From Celoporthe dispersa (Eukaryota; Ascomycota; Sordariomycetes; Diaporthales; Cryphonectriaceae): DNA of 64,000 nt. The first letter of the stretch is position 1; every line of letters starts with the position of its first letter. Both the position numbers and the translations under genes were made by a program. Below are positions 1 to 12,871 of the stretch, piece by piece. The stretch covers positions 558,001 through 622,000 of the forward strand of contig WAID01000001.1 of the NCBI GenBank assembly GCA_016584495.1, read 5' to 3'. The notes beneath the pieces were generated by a model, which saw only the letters and a program-made list of their open reading frames with translations, searched no databases and had not been told where the DNA came from.

Positions 1-1255
1 CTCCAATACCGGACCCGTCCCCATCTGAGCTCCCATCCTCCTCCCTCCCCTCTTCCTCCGTCGCCCTCAATTAACCGTCGTCATCATTCTTCTCGCTTCG
101 CGCTCTTCAGTGCCGTCCACGGAAGCAAAGACCGGGCACCTCAATTTGGTTCCTCGTTTCTCGCGCCTTAGCGGCCCCGGTCCAATACAAACCTTAATCT
201 CCTCAGCCTCCCCTTAGTCTCCTCGCCGCCGCACTATCGGTTCTGAACCCACCTCTGGTCATCAAACCGTCACTCGCACCCCCGTCGTCGTCGTCCCTGT
301 CGCTCCCTCACCCTGTCTCCAAAAAAAACTGCCAAATCGATCTGACTTGATCTTTTTTGTCTCCCTTCTCCCCTCATCAGGAGAGAGAGAGAGAGAGAGA
401 AAAAGAGAAAGAAGAAGAAGAAAAAAAAGACAAAGAGCGAGAGAGCTGAGGGTATCGAGAGACAGCCGAAGTGTTCTTGGGCTATCAGGTCGGCTTCCCG
501 TCGTCCACGCTGGCGACGACAGACTAAACCCAACCGCCGACAATTCTCCCTTCACCAGAGCCGGAGCCAGATACAGAGGATGTCTTCCGTGGTCTTTTTG
601 GACGCCAACGCTTGACCCGGTTCCTCGTATTCTCACACATTCTCTCTCGGCCCCCAGCCCAGCCCGACGCAGCGCGGTTCACATGCTCATGCGCCGTTGG
701 TGCCGCAAGGGAGGACAAGCCCGGATCATACCAGCGCACAACTGAGCCTGGCCACTCTCGATTTGTGCGACACACCTTCCGACTTGTCACTGGTCTTGTC
801 TCACTCTCACAAACCCAGCCGACCCATCGCTGCTGCCATTTCCTAAACACTACTACTACCATCACTCTCACCACTGGCTCCTTCCTCGTCCTCCACCTCT
901 TCGTCCCCGACGGGAACGTGCACCGGCGGCTGGCTGCGTGGGCTCTTCTCTTATCCCCCTCTTCTTTTGCCTCTCTCCCCCTCTTTTTTCTTTCTATACC
1001 TGTATTTGCTGCTGCTGTGGCCACTCGAACACCTTGTAACCAGCCAACCAACCAAGCCCTGCCGCCACCTTATACGACTCCGACGATCACCGCGTGCCGA
1101 TCACCTCTCAACCCCCCCCCCCCCCGACCCTCAAGCCAGAGGGCCCCGCGCCTCTTTATTTTTTTCTTTATTTTTTTTTTTTTTTGCCGATGGTCACAGA
1201 CACAAGCTGGTCTAGGCTGCCATAGAAGCGAGTCATCCTTCCCTGCTGTGCAACC
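1..1255. other. Upstream region and 5' leader of the first gene
   Basis: No convincing coding region. The stretch is pyrimidine-rich, with a GA-rich block at about 379-440, a run of 14 C at 1112-1125 and a run of 15 T at 1171-1185. Such CT-rich tracts are common in promoters and 5' leaders of filamentous ascomycetes. The open frames on both strands are low-complexity and recall no family. Confidence 0.5.
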
Positions 1256-3979
1256 ATGGCCATGGCCACGACCGGCGCCGTCCCGCGCCCCATAGACCCC
1301 GACGAGCATCTCGCCATCCACCTGTCTCCTGGGACCGCCCGAGAGTTGGCCGACAGGAGAGGGGCACGAACCACCCTCAGCCACTTCGACAACTCCTCCG
1401 ACGAGGACGATGACGACTACGACGACGACGACAATGACAGCTACGGCGCCCCTCTCCTCGACGACGAGCGGGACCTGCAGACCCCGACGACCACCACGTC
1501 GGGGGCTGGTGGCCACTGCACATCCCCCCTGCACCCCATCTCGTCCATGCAGGAGGCCTTTGCCGAGTCCCTCGAGGAGGCCACCAGGGCAGGCCTGAGC
1601 CAGAAGCCAAAGCTGAGGGAGCAGGACGCGAAAGCGCGGCGGGAGAGGCTGCTCGACGAGGACAAGTCCAGGGGGCCCCCCAACCGGCTGTGGCGGTTTC
1701 GGCCCGGGCAGAAGTGTCACGAGCTGCGGAAGCTGATCGCCCAGGTCTCGTTCGGCATCGAGCTGCTGATCAAGGGCATGGCGAACAACAACGCCCAGGT
1801 CCTCAGCATCCTGCAGGGCCACATCGACGAGGTGGACGAGTTTCTCGAGACGGCCATGGAGGACGTCAGGGAGGCGACCACGGACCTAAAGGACCGCCTG
1901 GACTTCCTCAAGGTCCCGATGGAGAACATGGAGGTCTTTGAGCAGATGCTGGAGAACAGGAAGTTCCGCCTGCAGATCGTCGAGGGCAACATCAAGATCG
2001 AACACATCCTCTCGCGCACCTCGACCGCCCACACCCAGACGATCCGCGACGTGTCCGAGGGCCTACGGGCCATCAAGCAGTTCTCCCAGTACCTGCGGGA
2101 CAACGACAGGGGGAGGTGGCGGCAGGACCGGCCTGACGTGGTGGACGTCTTTGACGCCATGAAGGGCAACACAGAGGGCTGGCTGAAGGAGTTTACCACT
2201 CTCGAGTCCAGCAGCACCCTGCTCAGCGGGCTCCTCGTCCAGCTCAGCTCCGTGGTCGTCGACATAGACAAGAAGGCGGGTGAGGTGAGCCGTCGGACAA
2301 GGGTAAGTCATAAGTCCAGCCCAGCCCAACCCCGAAGTCTCGGGAAGTGGCCAGTGTTGCAGAGTTGAGATTTGTCTTTGTCTGTGTATTGACGTGCGGG
2401 AAAATAATAAAAAATTAGTTCACGCTGGAACCGTACTCTGAACCAGACGGACGTTCAGGACCTCGCTCCGACGAGAGCACCTCGCAAGCCACGCCGCCGC
2501 CATCACCGCCCACATCGGTTTCATCCGCCACCCCTCGCATCCGGACTCTGGACTTTGGCCACTCCCTCGGCTCGTTCCTGGCCGCCCCAGAAAGCCCCGA
2601 GCGCGAGATCCCAGACATCCCTCTGAGAGCCAGACAGCGCATTACAAAAGACTCCGACACCCTGCGGAACACCATGCTCCCTAACCACACATACACCCCT
2701 CCCGAGAGCTCGAAAAAGATACCCGAGGTCGTCGTCGATAACGGCTCTCAGACGGACGGGGAGGCCGAAGAATCTGGGTCGGTCGCCGAGTCCCAGACGA
2801 GCGAGTCGACAGCATCGTCCAAGGAGGAGGAGGAGGAGGAGGACGACGACGACGACAACGCCAACGACGCGCACGAGGACGAGAACGTTCTGTTTCTCCT
2901 CCAGCCGAGAACGTACACGCCTGTCCCCCCAGCACCAACACCATCCCCCAGGGCCTCCCCGAAAGTAGAGGAGCCGCCAAAGAGATTAGCCGAGCCGCCG
3001 AGGTTGAGAGTCGAGCCGCGCGGGGCGAACAGGGGCACACCGGACGAGCTCAGCATTCATATCGAGGCCGAGGAGGACATGCCTCAATCACCAGACGACG
3101 ACGTGCGCGAGACCGTCCTGACCATCCCACAGCAAGTCGAGACGAGACGGGCAGCAGCACCCACCACCATGCGCGCACAGCCCAAGATCCTGCAGATACA
3201 ACCCGTGCACAGACAGTCGCGGTCCTCTGACAAGGAGGTCGTCCTCGGGCACAAGACATCCCTCAGGGAGCGTGTCTCCCTCAAGGGCGAGCTGCCCACG
3301 GCCATCCACGTCCCGCCGGTAAACGCGTACGAGATCCAGCGGCCCCGGTACCCGACACCCCAGCAGTCACCACGGGTGACCCAGCGCGCCCCGTCCTCCT
3401 CGCACGGCACCGAATCGGACCGCTCCAGGAACTACACCACCAGCAACAACCACACACAACACAAGCACCAACACCGCAACAACAACAACAACAACATCAA
3501 CAACAATGTCGCCAAGCACCACACCACAAATCTCGAGTTCACCCGCCCGCAGTTCCCCAACCTCCTCTCGTCCCCATCCTCGGAGCGCCAGCACTTCCGC
3601 CCCGTCCAGGCCAGCCCGCACTCGCCACTCCAGCAGCGCCCACACACAGCAGGCACGGTGGTCGGCGGCGGCGGCAGCAGCAGCGGCAACAACCACCACT
3701 ACCCCAGCCACCGCGGCGCCCCCCTCGCAGATGGGTATGAGCATGCTGAGCAACGTGACGACGATGCAGGAGGGCACGAGCACCAAGGCGGGAAGCACGC
3801 GCACCGTCAAGAAGAAGCGCAGCGCGTTCGGCTGGCTTAAGAAGGCCTTCTCGCTCGACGAGGAGGAGCGCGCCGCCTTTGAGGCCAGGCGGCGTGCGCA
3901 GCCGGCTAATTATTACCACTATCAGTTACCCGAGCAAGGACACAGCCCCAGGTATCTGGATGGCAAGCGGATTGCTTGA
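1256..3979 (+). CDS. Conserved fungal coiled-coil protein, function unknown (one frame break)
   Basis: Two exons, 1256-2302 and 2419-3979; the 116-nt intron has a GTAAGT donor. The start is the first ATG in a good context (CAACCATGG). The N-terminus has an Asp-rich stretch (about residues 44-62). A charged helical region from about residue 143 (RLWRFRPGQKCHELRKLI) to about 290 looks like coiled coil. The middle is disordered, with an E/D run near 2824-2860 and Asn/His-rich sequence. The C-terminus FGWLKKAFSLDEEERAAF looks conserved and lies in a different frame from the middle. Dropping one C from the C6 run at 3719-3724 joins the frames and gives 868 residues. An intron in the low-complexity stretch is the alternative, but I see no good donor. 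I do not know the function. In-frame tandem donors at 2285 and 2303 could add or remove six residues. Confidence 0.75.
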
Positions 3980-5087
3980 GAGAGAGACAACTGGGCGGCA
4001 GGATGGACATGAAACGTCAAATCGCGGACCTGGAGCAGCCGATGGACGGCCTTCCTAATGGACACCGAAAGTCACACCTTCACACATACACATCACATCG
4101 CACACATCTTGTCCGCTTACACCTGTCTCACGACCAAAGTACGACCTCTCAACATAATTATAAGTCTATATCAATTCTTTTTGAAGAAGCGAGTCGAGCT
4201 GGCGGCTGGACTGTTGGACTGCATTACCACCAGGCCATCGCCGCGCGAGGAACGTCAGGATTTTTATGCCAGTCCTGTTTCTTTTTTGGAAGTTTGGAGA
4301 ACGACATAAGTGCAGCAGCATCCAGCGAGTTATCATATATCTTTCCTACTTTATAGTATTGTTACGGCCTGCACCCTCTCTCCCGCCCCCTCTCTCTTCG
4401 TCTTGATCCAGAGAGCAGCAATTGGATCTGTGGTTTTCCTATCCTGTCTTTTTGGAGGAAATTTGGTTTCTGGTTTGTATTATCTTGGATCATTTGTTTG
4501 CTGGTCATTTAAGCAAAGAAAAACAGCGACGGGCGTTTGGGAGTTAGCTGGCAAGTCAATCCCACCTGGCAAGGTGGATGGATGGATCGATCTTGAGAGA
4601 CTTGGTCTATTCGGCAGAGAGGGAGGGCCAAATGGTTGGATCTGCCGATGAGTGGGAGCCGAACCGGGCTTAACTTTAGTAGTTGACAACATGTCATTTT
4701 ATACGATGATGTCTTTTTGTGTATAATTGGGGTTGCCTGGGGACGAGGAAGAAATAGAGAAGGGAGTGAGGGCTGATGGAGACTACAGCCTCCCGTCTGC
4801 TCCCCCTGAGAAGACAAAAGCTTCATCCGTTCCGGTGTACTGTGTTGTCTTGACCCTGCTTTCATGTGTTCGTGACCATGTACGTAGTTCACCAGAGGCG
4901 GAGGTGCAGGTTGTACGTCGGCTCGCTTGGAGACGGGTGAAGGTGTGTCTATCAATCAACGTCAATCCTCTTCATGGTATAGCTCTGATAAGGTGTGGGC
5001 CGGTAGGATAATGCTGTCTATCTATCGAATACATTTTGAAGTGATCCTGTCGAGTGGAGATGTTGCTCGCCGCATGCTGGCCCATTA
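3980..5087. other. Convergent 3' flanks
   Basis: Space between two converging genes, probably holding both 3' UTRs. It is moderately AT-rich, without any supported coding region, RNA gene or repeat. Confidence 0.5.
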
Positions 5088-7569
5088 TTACCGTTCCACA
5101 TCCTTCTTCTCCCTAGGCTGCAGGTGGTACACCTCCCACTCCGCCCTGCCCACCTTCCCAGGGCACCTGGCAACAGGCTCATCGCCCTGCTTACTCTTGG
5201 GGAAAGCAATCACATCCCTTACGCTCCCCGTGTAGCTCAGCGTCGCCACCAGCCTGTCCCACCCGATCGCGAACCCGGCGTGCGGCGGACACCCCGCCCG
5301 CAGCGCCTCGAGCAGGTGGCTGAAGTGCTCGATCCCGGCGCCGTCCATCTGGAGCACCTCGCGGAACACGTACTCCTGCACGGCGGCGACGTGTATCCGC
5401 CTGCTGCCGCCGCCGAGCTCTACGCCGTTGACGACGAGGTCGTAGTGGTCGGCTCTGGCCCTCAGCGGGTCGGTGTGGAGGAGGTCGAAGTCTGCCGGGG
5501 TCAGGGGTGCGGTGAAGGGGTGGTGGGTGGCGGCGAAGCCGGCGGAGCCGCCCTGGCCTGGGTCCGAGGTGGTCGGGTCTGTGGGCGTGAAGAGGGGGAA
5601 GTCGGTGACCCAGAGGAACCGGAAGGAGGGGTCGAAGGGGAGGAGGTTCTGTCTGGTGGCGAGCTGGTAGATGTGGTTGCGCAGCGTGCCGAGGGCGGTC
5701 GAGCCGCCGGAGAAAGGCTTGTTGGGACGGGCCTGGATGACGAGGACGTCGCCCTCCTCGAGGGTACCGAGGTGCGGGAGGTCTGACCCGAGGAGCTCTG
5801 CTGCTGCCTCGTGGCCGAGGGAGGAGAGCCCTGACAGGGGCCTGCGCGAGTCGATGATGATGGGCACGGGCTGGCCGTCCGGGTTCTTCCCCAGGGGCTT
5901 GGGCAGCTTGTCCCACACGGATGTGATGAAGCCCCCGGTCGTCACGCCGGGAGTGTCTTGGAAGCGGAAGGCGCAGGCCTCCACTATGGGATCCTTTAGA
6001 TCTGAGATCATGGAAACGAAATCGGGAGAGAGGAGGTGGTCGATCCGTTGAATCTGTGGATTCTGTATATTAGTTCCGCATCTGGTGTGTAAACACATGC
6101 ACAGTCAAGTCTACCGACCTTGTTGGGTACCCTGAGGTCCGGCTTGTCGGAGCCGTACAGCGACATGGCCTCGTGATACGTGATTCGAGGGAAGGCTTCC
6201 CGCCCTTCTCCATGCCCGTCTCCCGAGCTCAGCGATGGGTACTGCCCCATGGTATCTGAGGCGCTATCAACAGCATCGGGGCTCCTCGAGGTGACTCCCA
6301 TCTGTCCGTTGACCTCGCATATGCGCCAGCTGAGTCTTATGGATTCATATAGGCTTCGGACCAGACTCTCTATCAGCTGCATCACGTCCTTGCCCGTCGC
6401 AAAGGACATCTCCAGGTCCAACTGATCTATTTCGTCAGCTGCGGGGATCGAGGGGGAGTGGCAGAAGAAAAGGTGCTGCCGAGGAGGGAGGAGGAGAGCT
6501 GAGCTGACCTGTGTGAACTCGGGCTGTCTATCGGCGCGCAGATCCTCATCGCGGAAGCATCTCGCAAGCTGGAAGTACCTGCGGACACCTGACGCCATGA
6601 GCATCTGCTTGTATTGCTGTGGGCTTTGTGGCAGCGCATAGGCATAACCTGGCGCTTCTGGTGGGCACCAGGAACTCCCTGGCGCCCTCAGGGGTGGACT
6701 TGAAGAGGATCGGAGTCTCCACGTGGAGGAAGCCAGCTCGTCTCAGGAAGGCCTGGGCTTCTGCCACCAGCTGATCGCGGAGCTTGAGCCTGTCTTGCAG
6801 GGCCTTGTCGAACCTCAGCTGGAGATGGCGGGAATGCGGCGGGAAGAGGGCACCCTCGGATATGATGATGTCCTGAGGGAAGTGGTTGAGAAGTCGGGGG
6901 GTGCCGTGGAGGGTGAGCTCGTATTTGTCGCGGCCTGGTGGGAAATCGGGGCCGAATGACCCAGAGGAGACTGTCCTGTACTTGTCTATTCTCCCTGTAA
7001 GGGCTACGGGGCTCCAGGAAGAGAAGGACCGGAGGGTCTTGTGTGCCTCGTGCTCGGGAGATTCCTTCTCCTCCCACGATGATTTGAACTGGAACGAGGG
7101 GCCTGCGTCCACGAGCAGATCCACAAATGTCATTTTTCTTGGAGAGATCTCGCCGTTTGGACAGGAACCCATGAACTGTAACAATCTGTCCTTCTTCGAA
7201 ATCTCTCGAGGGTGACTGGGCGGGGAAGTCGACTGCGCAACATGATCAATACATAACCTCGTTTGTATTTATAGAAAAACACCTGGGCGGTGAGTACGTA
7301 CAGAAGCCCTTGAGTTCGTTCACTTTTCCTAGGAGCCCACTGCCAGTTTCTTTTGGCGATATTTGACCTTGGTCTCTTCCATCGTCATGTAGACATCGCC
7401 TTTGGCATATACTCAGGCTTGACCTTGGTCGAGCCCGTAGGTGGGTGACGAGGCCAGCAGGAGCGGGCTCACCAGGCCTACCTCGTCCGGATGAGAGTGC
7501 ACGCGTGACATATTGCCTCTTCAGAGGCCTGCCAGACCGCAGCAAGCCTCTAGTAAAAGGCAATATCAT
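5088..7569 (-). CDS. msd1: Mitochondrial aspartyl-tRNA synthetase (two frame breaks)
   Basis: Charges mitochondrial tRNA-Asp (class IIb synthetase). Exons run 7569-7302, 7232-6509, 6421-6119 and 6053-5088. The N-terminus is Arg/Ser-rich like a mitochondrial presequence. Then come an OB-fold anticodon-binding domain (GQIVTVHGFLSKRRDL), the class II core with ETPILFKSTPEGAREF, YALPQSPQQYKQ and RCFRDEDLRADRQPEFTQ, a bacterial-type insertion, and motif 3 (AGFAIGWDRL) near the end. The reading frame breaks twice: one extra base in the run of five T (plus strand) at 7133-7137, and one extra base near 6651-6656 just before YALPQSPQ. Removing both makes the exon sum 2259 nt, 752 residues, normal for the family. 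No decay is seen elsewhere, so I infer sequencing error rather than a pseudogene. Confidence 0.9.
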
Positions 7570-9744
7570 GACGGAGAGAGTGGCATCGATCGCACTGGAG
7601 AGCGGCGGCCGAGCAGCTCAACACAAGAGATGTCATGAGACTGACTGACTGGCCTGGTGAGTTTGATAGAGAAAAAGGTACATCGCCCTTGTACCTCGAG
7701 CCAGCTGCTGGGCGGCCCGGGCCCAGGTGGTGCCGATCCGCCTAAGCGATGGGCTTTGATTGGCTCAGTGCACTTTAGAGTGGGGTGCTGCTGCGATCTG
7801 CAGGAACAGGTCAATATCTTCAGTGCGCGTCCGAAAGGCGAGCTTCGAGTTTTCTCTTCTTTCCTCTCCATCCTTCCATTCAAAACAATGTATGTGACCA
7901 CGCTGCAAAACCCAACCACAACTGAAGACCACGTTTCCTAACACTATCTCGCAGATGATGAAAGCTAGCGTGCTCCTATGACTGATTCCCCCCTTCTGTC
8001 GTAACCAGGCTCTCCCCTCGTGGGCTCAAGCGGCGTTGGTTATGACGAGGGGGATTCGGAATCCTGAAATAAGCGTTCGACACAACTCGACCTTGTTTAC
8101 TATCGGACGCTGTACGGCATCTCTGACTCACTTTTGAAGCTCGGAAGGATTTTTTTCTTTTTTTCTTTTTCTTGTATGTAGCCGTTCCTGTTCTTCCGCT
8201 ACAGCGCCTTTGTTGGCAGACCTAGGTGTGTGTGTGCGTGTGTGTTTGTCACTCGGTATGGTCGCACTGGCTTGAGGAAGGCTGCGACCCGTCTTGCCGC
8301 CCTTCTGCCCCTAGCACTTGTTCGGGGTCAGGCGCAGCCAGTCCTTTGTGGTTTGCATCAACAGCTGCAGCACGACATTGGGCAAACTCTGTTCTTCGGC
8401 TGCAGGATAGCAGTGCTCCAATGCAACCTTCTCAGTAGTCCTGAGAGTTAGCATGGTGGTTTGTCTGTGGGCTCTTGTTGACCAACCCCTCCAGGAGGAA
8501 GCACATGGCTCTGGTCTAGGCTATGCACTTTTGTTCTAGAGCAGATGGTTCATCATCCGGAATGGATTCTCCCTTCCTGTCTGTGGTACTAGGGTACAGA
8601 AGTAACCCCTGTTTCGTTTCAACAAACATTGCCCAGGGAGGCTCTGTACTTGACCTGGTTAGTTTGTAGCATAGCCACAATAATGTGATAAAATCACAGA
8701 AAGAAGTCTTGAAAATACACTGGCGGATAGATGGGTGACGAGAAAGCCAGCGGCCCCCCCCCCTGTAGTTTGGCTTTGCTCTGGGTCAAGATAGCACTCT
8801 AGGGCTGTGGTGCTGTCCACTGCAGTATTCTCTATGGAGTGCCTGGGCTGCCTGTCTGCCGGGGACCTCCTTCTGTAACAGCTGTGCTCGCCTTACCCTG
8901 AAGTCAAGCTAGTGGCCCCTCTGCCGAGCGGGAGGAGCTAAGCTAGTGTACTACTCGTGCTGCTGTGCACCACAGAAAGCTGGTGAATCAAGCCCCCAGC
9001 CCCCCCCCCTGGCTCCTCTACTCACCCTGCTGCAGCTTGCCCAACCTCACTCACCGTCTCGCTGACCCAGTGTGGCACTCTCCCCAAAAGTCGAAGTCGT
9101 CGTCGTCCTTGTAAACCCAAGAGAATCACTGTGCAACAGGTCCACCGCAGGTTTGTTGCCTCGTCCGTCCGTCTGCTGCGCATACGAAAGAGGCGCAGGA
9201 CAAACCTTAACATCATATCAAACATCATTATTCCACCGAGAAATTATTACCCATTTCCCGTTCAATTACCGCGCAGCGCCAGGGCCAACCTTTGCCCTCA
9301 GCCACTCACCCAACGTCGATCCCTGGACACCCCCCCCCATCTCGACTCGTCGTCATTGTGATGGCCGCCCGATGAGCTGCCGCTTGATTGCCCCCTCGTC
9401 AGACAATTGATCGAATTGTCCTGGACCCCGTGTCCTCTGTCTGCGCCTAGCGATTCCCCCTCAGTAGTCTCCCCGGACTTCCCGGGTCGAACGCCAGCCC
9501 TCGCCTCGTCATCGCCGACTGGGCGAGTCGCTGAAAAGAGGCCCAAGCCGACCCGCAGCCACAGCCGCGCACCCGCGACGAGCCCAAGGCCCATTAATCT
9601 CCGCCGAGAGGAGCTCACCAGCACGGCCGTGTGTGTCTCGTCGCATCGAGGCTCGCAACACCGTCGCGAAGCATCCTAACTACTACCTCGACCCGTTGAC
9701 TCGCCTCCTCCCCCCCCCGGCCGCTGGACCGACAGGCTGTCACG
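7570..9744. other. Intergenic region between divergent genes
   Basis: Separates divergently transcribed msd1 and the AP180 gene and must contain both promoters. It holds a TG-rich stretch at about 8225-8250, C runs near 8754 and 9001, and CT-rich sequence over the last 600 nt that is probably the AP180 5' leader. The short open frames recall no family. Confidence 0.5.
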
Positions 9745-11889
9745 ATGGCCAGCTCCTTCGAGAAGTCCGTCAAGGGCGCCACCAAGATCAAGGTCCGTCT
9801 CTCGGCCGAGGCGTGATGCCGAGATTGGGCAGCACTGCTAACATGACCACTCCGCTGCTAGGCCGCGCCCCCAAAGACGAAATACATCGAGCACATCCTC
9901 ATAGCGACACACTCTGGAGAGGCGGGAGTGGGAGAGGTATTCAGGGCGCTGCAGCACCGGCTCAGGGACTCGACATGGACCGTCGTCTTCAAGAGCCTGA
10001 TCACCGTACACCTGATGATTAGGGAGGGATCCCCTGATGTCACCCTGGGGTATCTGGCAAAACACAGAAACATGCTGGCCGTGAGCATGTTCTCTGACGG
10101 TCAGTCCTGACCCCGGCCCTGGCGTGGATTGGCAAGAGGGTGCGCCAGACAGGCTTTTCGCGACGGAGATGCTGATTCCAACAAACCAACAGCCCAGACA
10201 CAGGGACGGAACATACGACATTACGCCAACTACCTCTCCGAGCGAGCACGAGCTTATCGCGACACCAAGATCGACTGGGTGCGCGGCAGGGACACCAGGC
10301 TGGAGAAGCTGTCTGTGGAAAAGGGGCTCCTGAGGGAGACGGAGTCTGTACAGCATCAACTGACAGCCCTCCTAAAATGCGACGTCCGTGCTCCCCCGTA
10401 CTACCTCGCGAGGATGGTGTGGTGAGCTGACGGGATCCTAGGTCATGGACAACGAACCCGAGAACGAGATCACGATCACCGTCTTCCGGCTGCTGGTTCT
10501 GGATCTGTTGGCGCTGTTCCAGGTGCTCAACCACGCACTGATCAACATCTTGGGTACGTACTATCGATCGCAAGGCGGCCGCTCCCCCACCCTGTTGCAC
10601 CCTGTTGGTGCTTTGTTGACAAATGGTGGACAGGTCATTTCTTCGAGATGTCCAAGGTGGACGCCGAAAGAGCCATGGAGATCTATCGCGGGTTCACCAG
10701 GCAGACAGACATGGTGGTTCAGTACCTGAGCATGGCCCGGCAGTACGAACACCACACGAGAGTTGAAGTCCCGAAGCTGAAGCACGCTCCCGTGAACCTT
10801 GGACGGCAGCTGGAGGATTACCTCAACGACCCGGATTTTGAGATTCACAGGCGACAGTATCTGGCCGAGCTGGAGGCCAAGAAGAACAAGGGTGGCTCAG
10901 GAGCCACCTCGAAACCACCAGTCTTCAAGAGCGAGCCGGCGGGCAAGTCGGCGGCGGCGAGCAGCGCGTTCCCCAGCGTTAATGGCGCGGCCAGCTCGTC
11001 CGCGCCCGAGCCCAAGCTGGCTAAGGGCCCAGATGCGGATCTGATCGACTTCTTCGACTCGATAGAGCAGAACCAGACCACGCTGGGCGCGCCCCCGTCC
11101 GCACCGCCGCAGTTGGGAGCATCGCCCTGGGGCAACCCAGCTTTCCAGGCTCAACCTACCGAGCAGTTCCAGAATGGGTTCGCGCCGCAGCAGACTGGGT
11201 TCCAGGGAACGAACCCCTTCCAGCAACAGATGACAGGTTTCCCACAGCAGCAGCAGCAGCAGGCTCCCCAGCAGCAGCAGCTCCAGCCGCCCTACGCAGG
11301 CGCAGGTTTCGGTGGGTTCATGTCGCAGCCCGGCTTCCAGAGCTCGCTGGCTCCGATACCGCAGGACTCTGTCGCATCGTTCCAGACAGGCAACGCATCT
11401 ATGCCCAACCTCCAGGCGCAGCAGCAGACCACCAACCCATTCCGAGTGTCGATGATGACGACGGGCCAGAACGCCATGCCGACCGGCATGACAACGCAGT
11501 CAGCCCCGACGAGCCCCCCTGCGGCCCTACAACCGCAACAGACATCCACCAACCCCTTCGCCCGGCCAGCATCGCAGTCTAACCCACCCGCGTTCCAGCC
11601 AATACCGCCACAGGCAGGGCTACTACAACCCATGCAGACTGGCACGAATCCTTTTGCCAAGAACTTTGGTGCTGCCCAACCACAGCAGCAGCAGCGGCCA
11701 GCCACAAGCGCGGGTCTGGTTCCCCAACCTACGGGGACGACAAACCCCTTCCGCCAGTCACAATTTGTCAACCACAATACGGGCATGGGCTGGCAACATA
11801 ACCAACAACCTCTGGGCGGCGGTCTTGATACCCTACAGACGGTTCCTGTCTTCCCTCGGCCGGCACAACAAAGCCCCTGGCAGCAGTAA
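9745..11889 (+). CDS. AP180/CALM-type clathrin adaptor (ANTH domain)
   Basis: Endocytic adaptor that binds PI(4,5)P2 through its ANTH domain and links cargo and clathrin at the plasma membrane (family knowledge; yeast Yap1801/Yap1802). Exons are 9745-9792, 9862-10099, 10193-10383, 10442-10553 and 10634-11889, all GT-AG, giving 614 residues without frame breaks. The ANTH domain fills about residues 1-270: it begins ASSFEKSVKGATK, and its lipid-binding helix region reads AAPKTKYIEHILIATHS. Next come an acidic stretch (DLIDFFDSIE) and a Gln/Pro-rich tail with five T-N-P-F motifs. NPF motifs are ligands of EH domains such as those of Ede1 and Pan1. No frame anomaly, so this is a useful control for the broken neighbours. 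Confidence 0.93.
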
Positions 11890-12871
11890 TCCTTTTTTTT
11901 TTTTTTTTTTTTGATAACGCACCAACAAGTAATCAAAAAGAGGAAAAGAAATTCAGATTAAAAATATGACCCGCCAGCCGGCCCTCTCGTTGGTACTTGG
12001 CTTTTTTGTATGCAAGGGTGCTTTTTATCATCTAGTCTTTAATCTGTGGTTCTGTGTTTTTACAGAGCGTGGCGTTGGGAACCGGCGTTGCTTTATCACA
12101 TCTGGACGGGTGTTCTTTCAGCTCGCGTGTGGTTGAGAAGGGGAGGGGCAGGCGGTCCAAGGTGGGCGGAGGGAAACTAGACGAGCAGGATTAGACGGCG
12201 CTCTTGGACTGTTGCCCATATATATCACATGAAGTCGAGCTCGATGATGCTTTATCGGGAAGAGGGGCGGAGGGAGGGCGGAGAAGAGCCGGCACAATCG
12301 AGATTTGTAGCTTTAGGCGGTAGTTTTAATGCACCAAAAGTTGCAAAAGCAAGCAGGGCGTGTGAAAAGTAGTTTTATTATTATTCATTCCGTGATGCTA
12401 GTCTGTCTGCCTTGGCCTCCGGCAGGTGAGGATGCTCCTCTCTGGAGGGTGAACCGACGGCGCTGGTAGGGCTCTTATGTCTTTTCCTGCGTCCACAGCC
12501 TGGGTTTTTATATGGCCATGTCTGTGACACCTGCAACGCCTGGGAGGAACAAAAAATTAATCGTGGTCATAGAAGCGCCCCCCCCTCCCACCTCCTCCTC
12601 CTTGGCCCAAATGATCCTGACTGAGCGGTACCCTCTCAAAACCCATAGCCTAGCCCATAAATCAAAACGCCTTGCTATGCATGCATACAGTCCCGTCTAC
12701 CTCGTCCCATCCCGTCCCTTTATTACCTCTCTTCTTCTAGCCTCCCATACCACCCCTCTCTCATCAGTCCAGATCCATGTAGAACCGCCGCTTGAGACAC
12801 GGCTCACATCGTCCACACCCGCCACATCTCAACCACCGCGCGCCTGCCAGCCGGTGCGGTGAGTCCTTCCG
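11890..12871. other. Convergent 3' flanks with a T20 run
   Basis: 3' UTR space between the AP180 gene and tfb3. It starts with 20 consecutive T at 11893-11912, just after the AP180 stop codon, followed by AT-richer sequence. No gene seen. Confidence 0.5.

Noticed and set aside
612..1295. 227-codon open frame before the first gene
   Set aside because: Begins with TTG, rich in Pro/Ser/Thr from CT-rich leader DNA, and overlaps the start of a much better supported gene.
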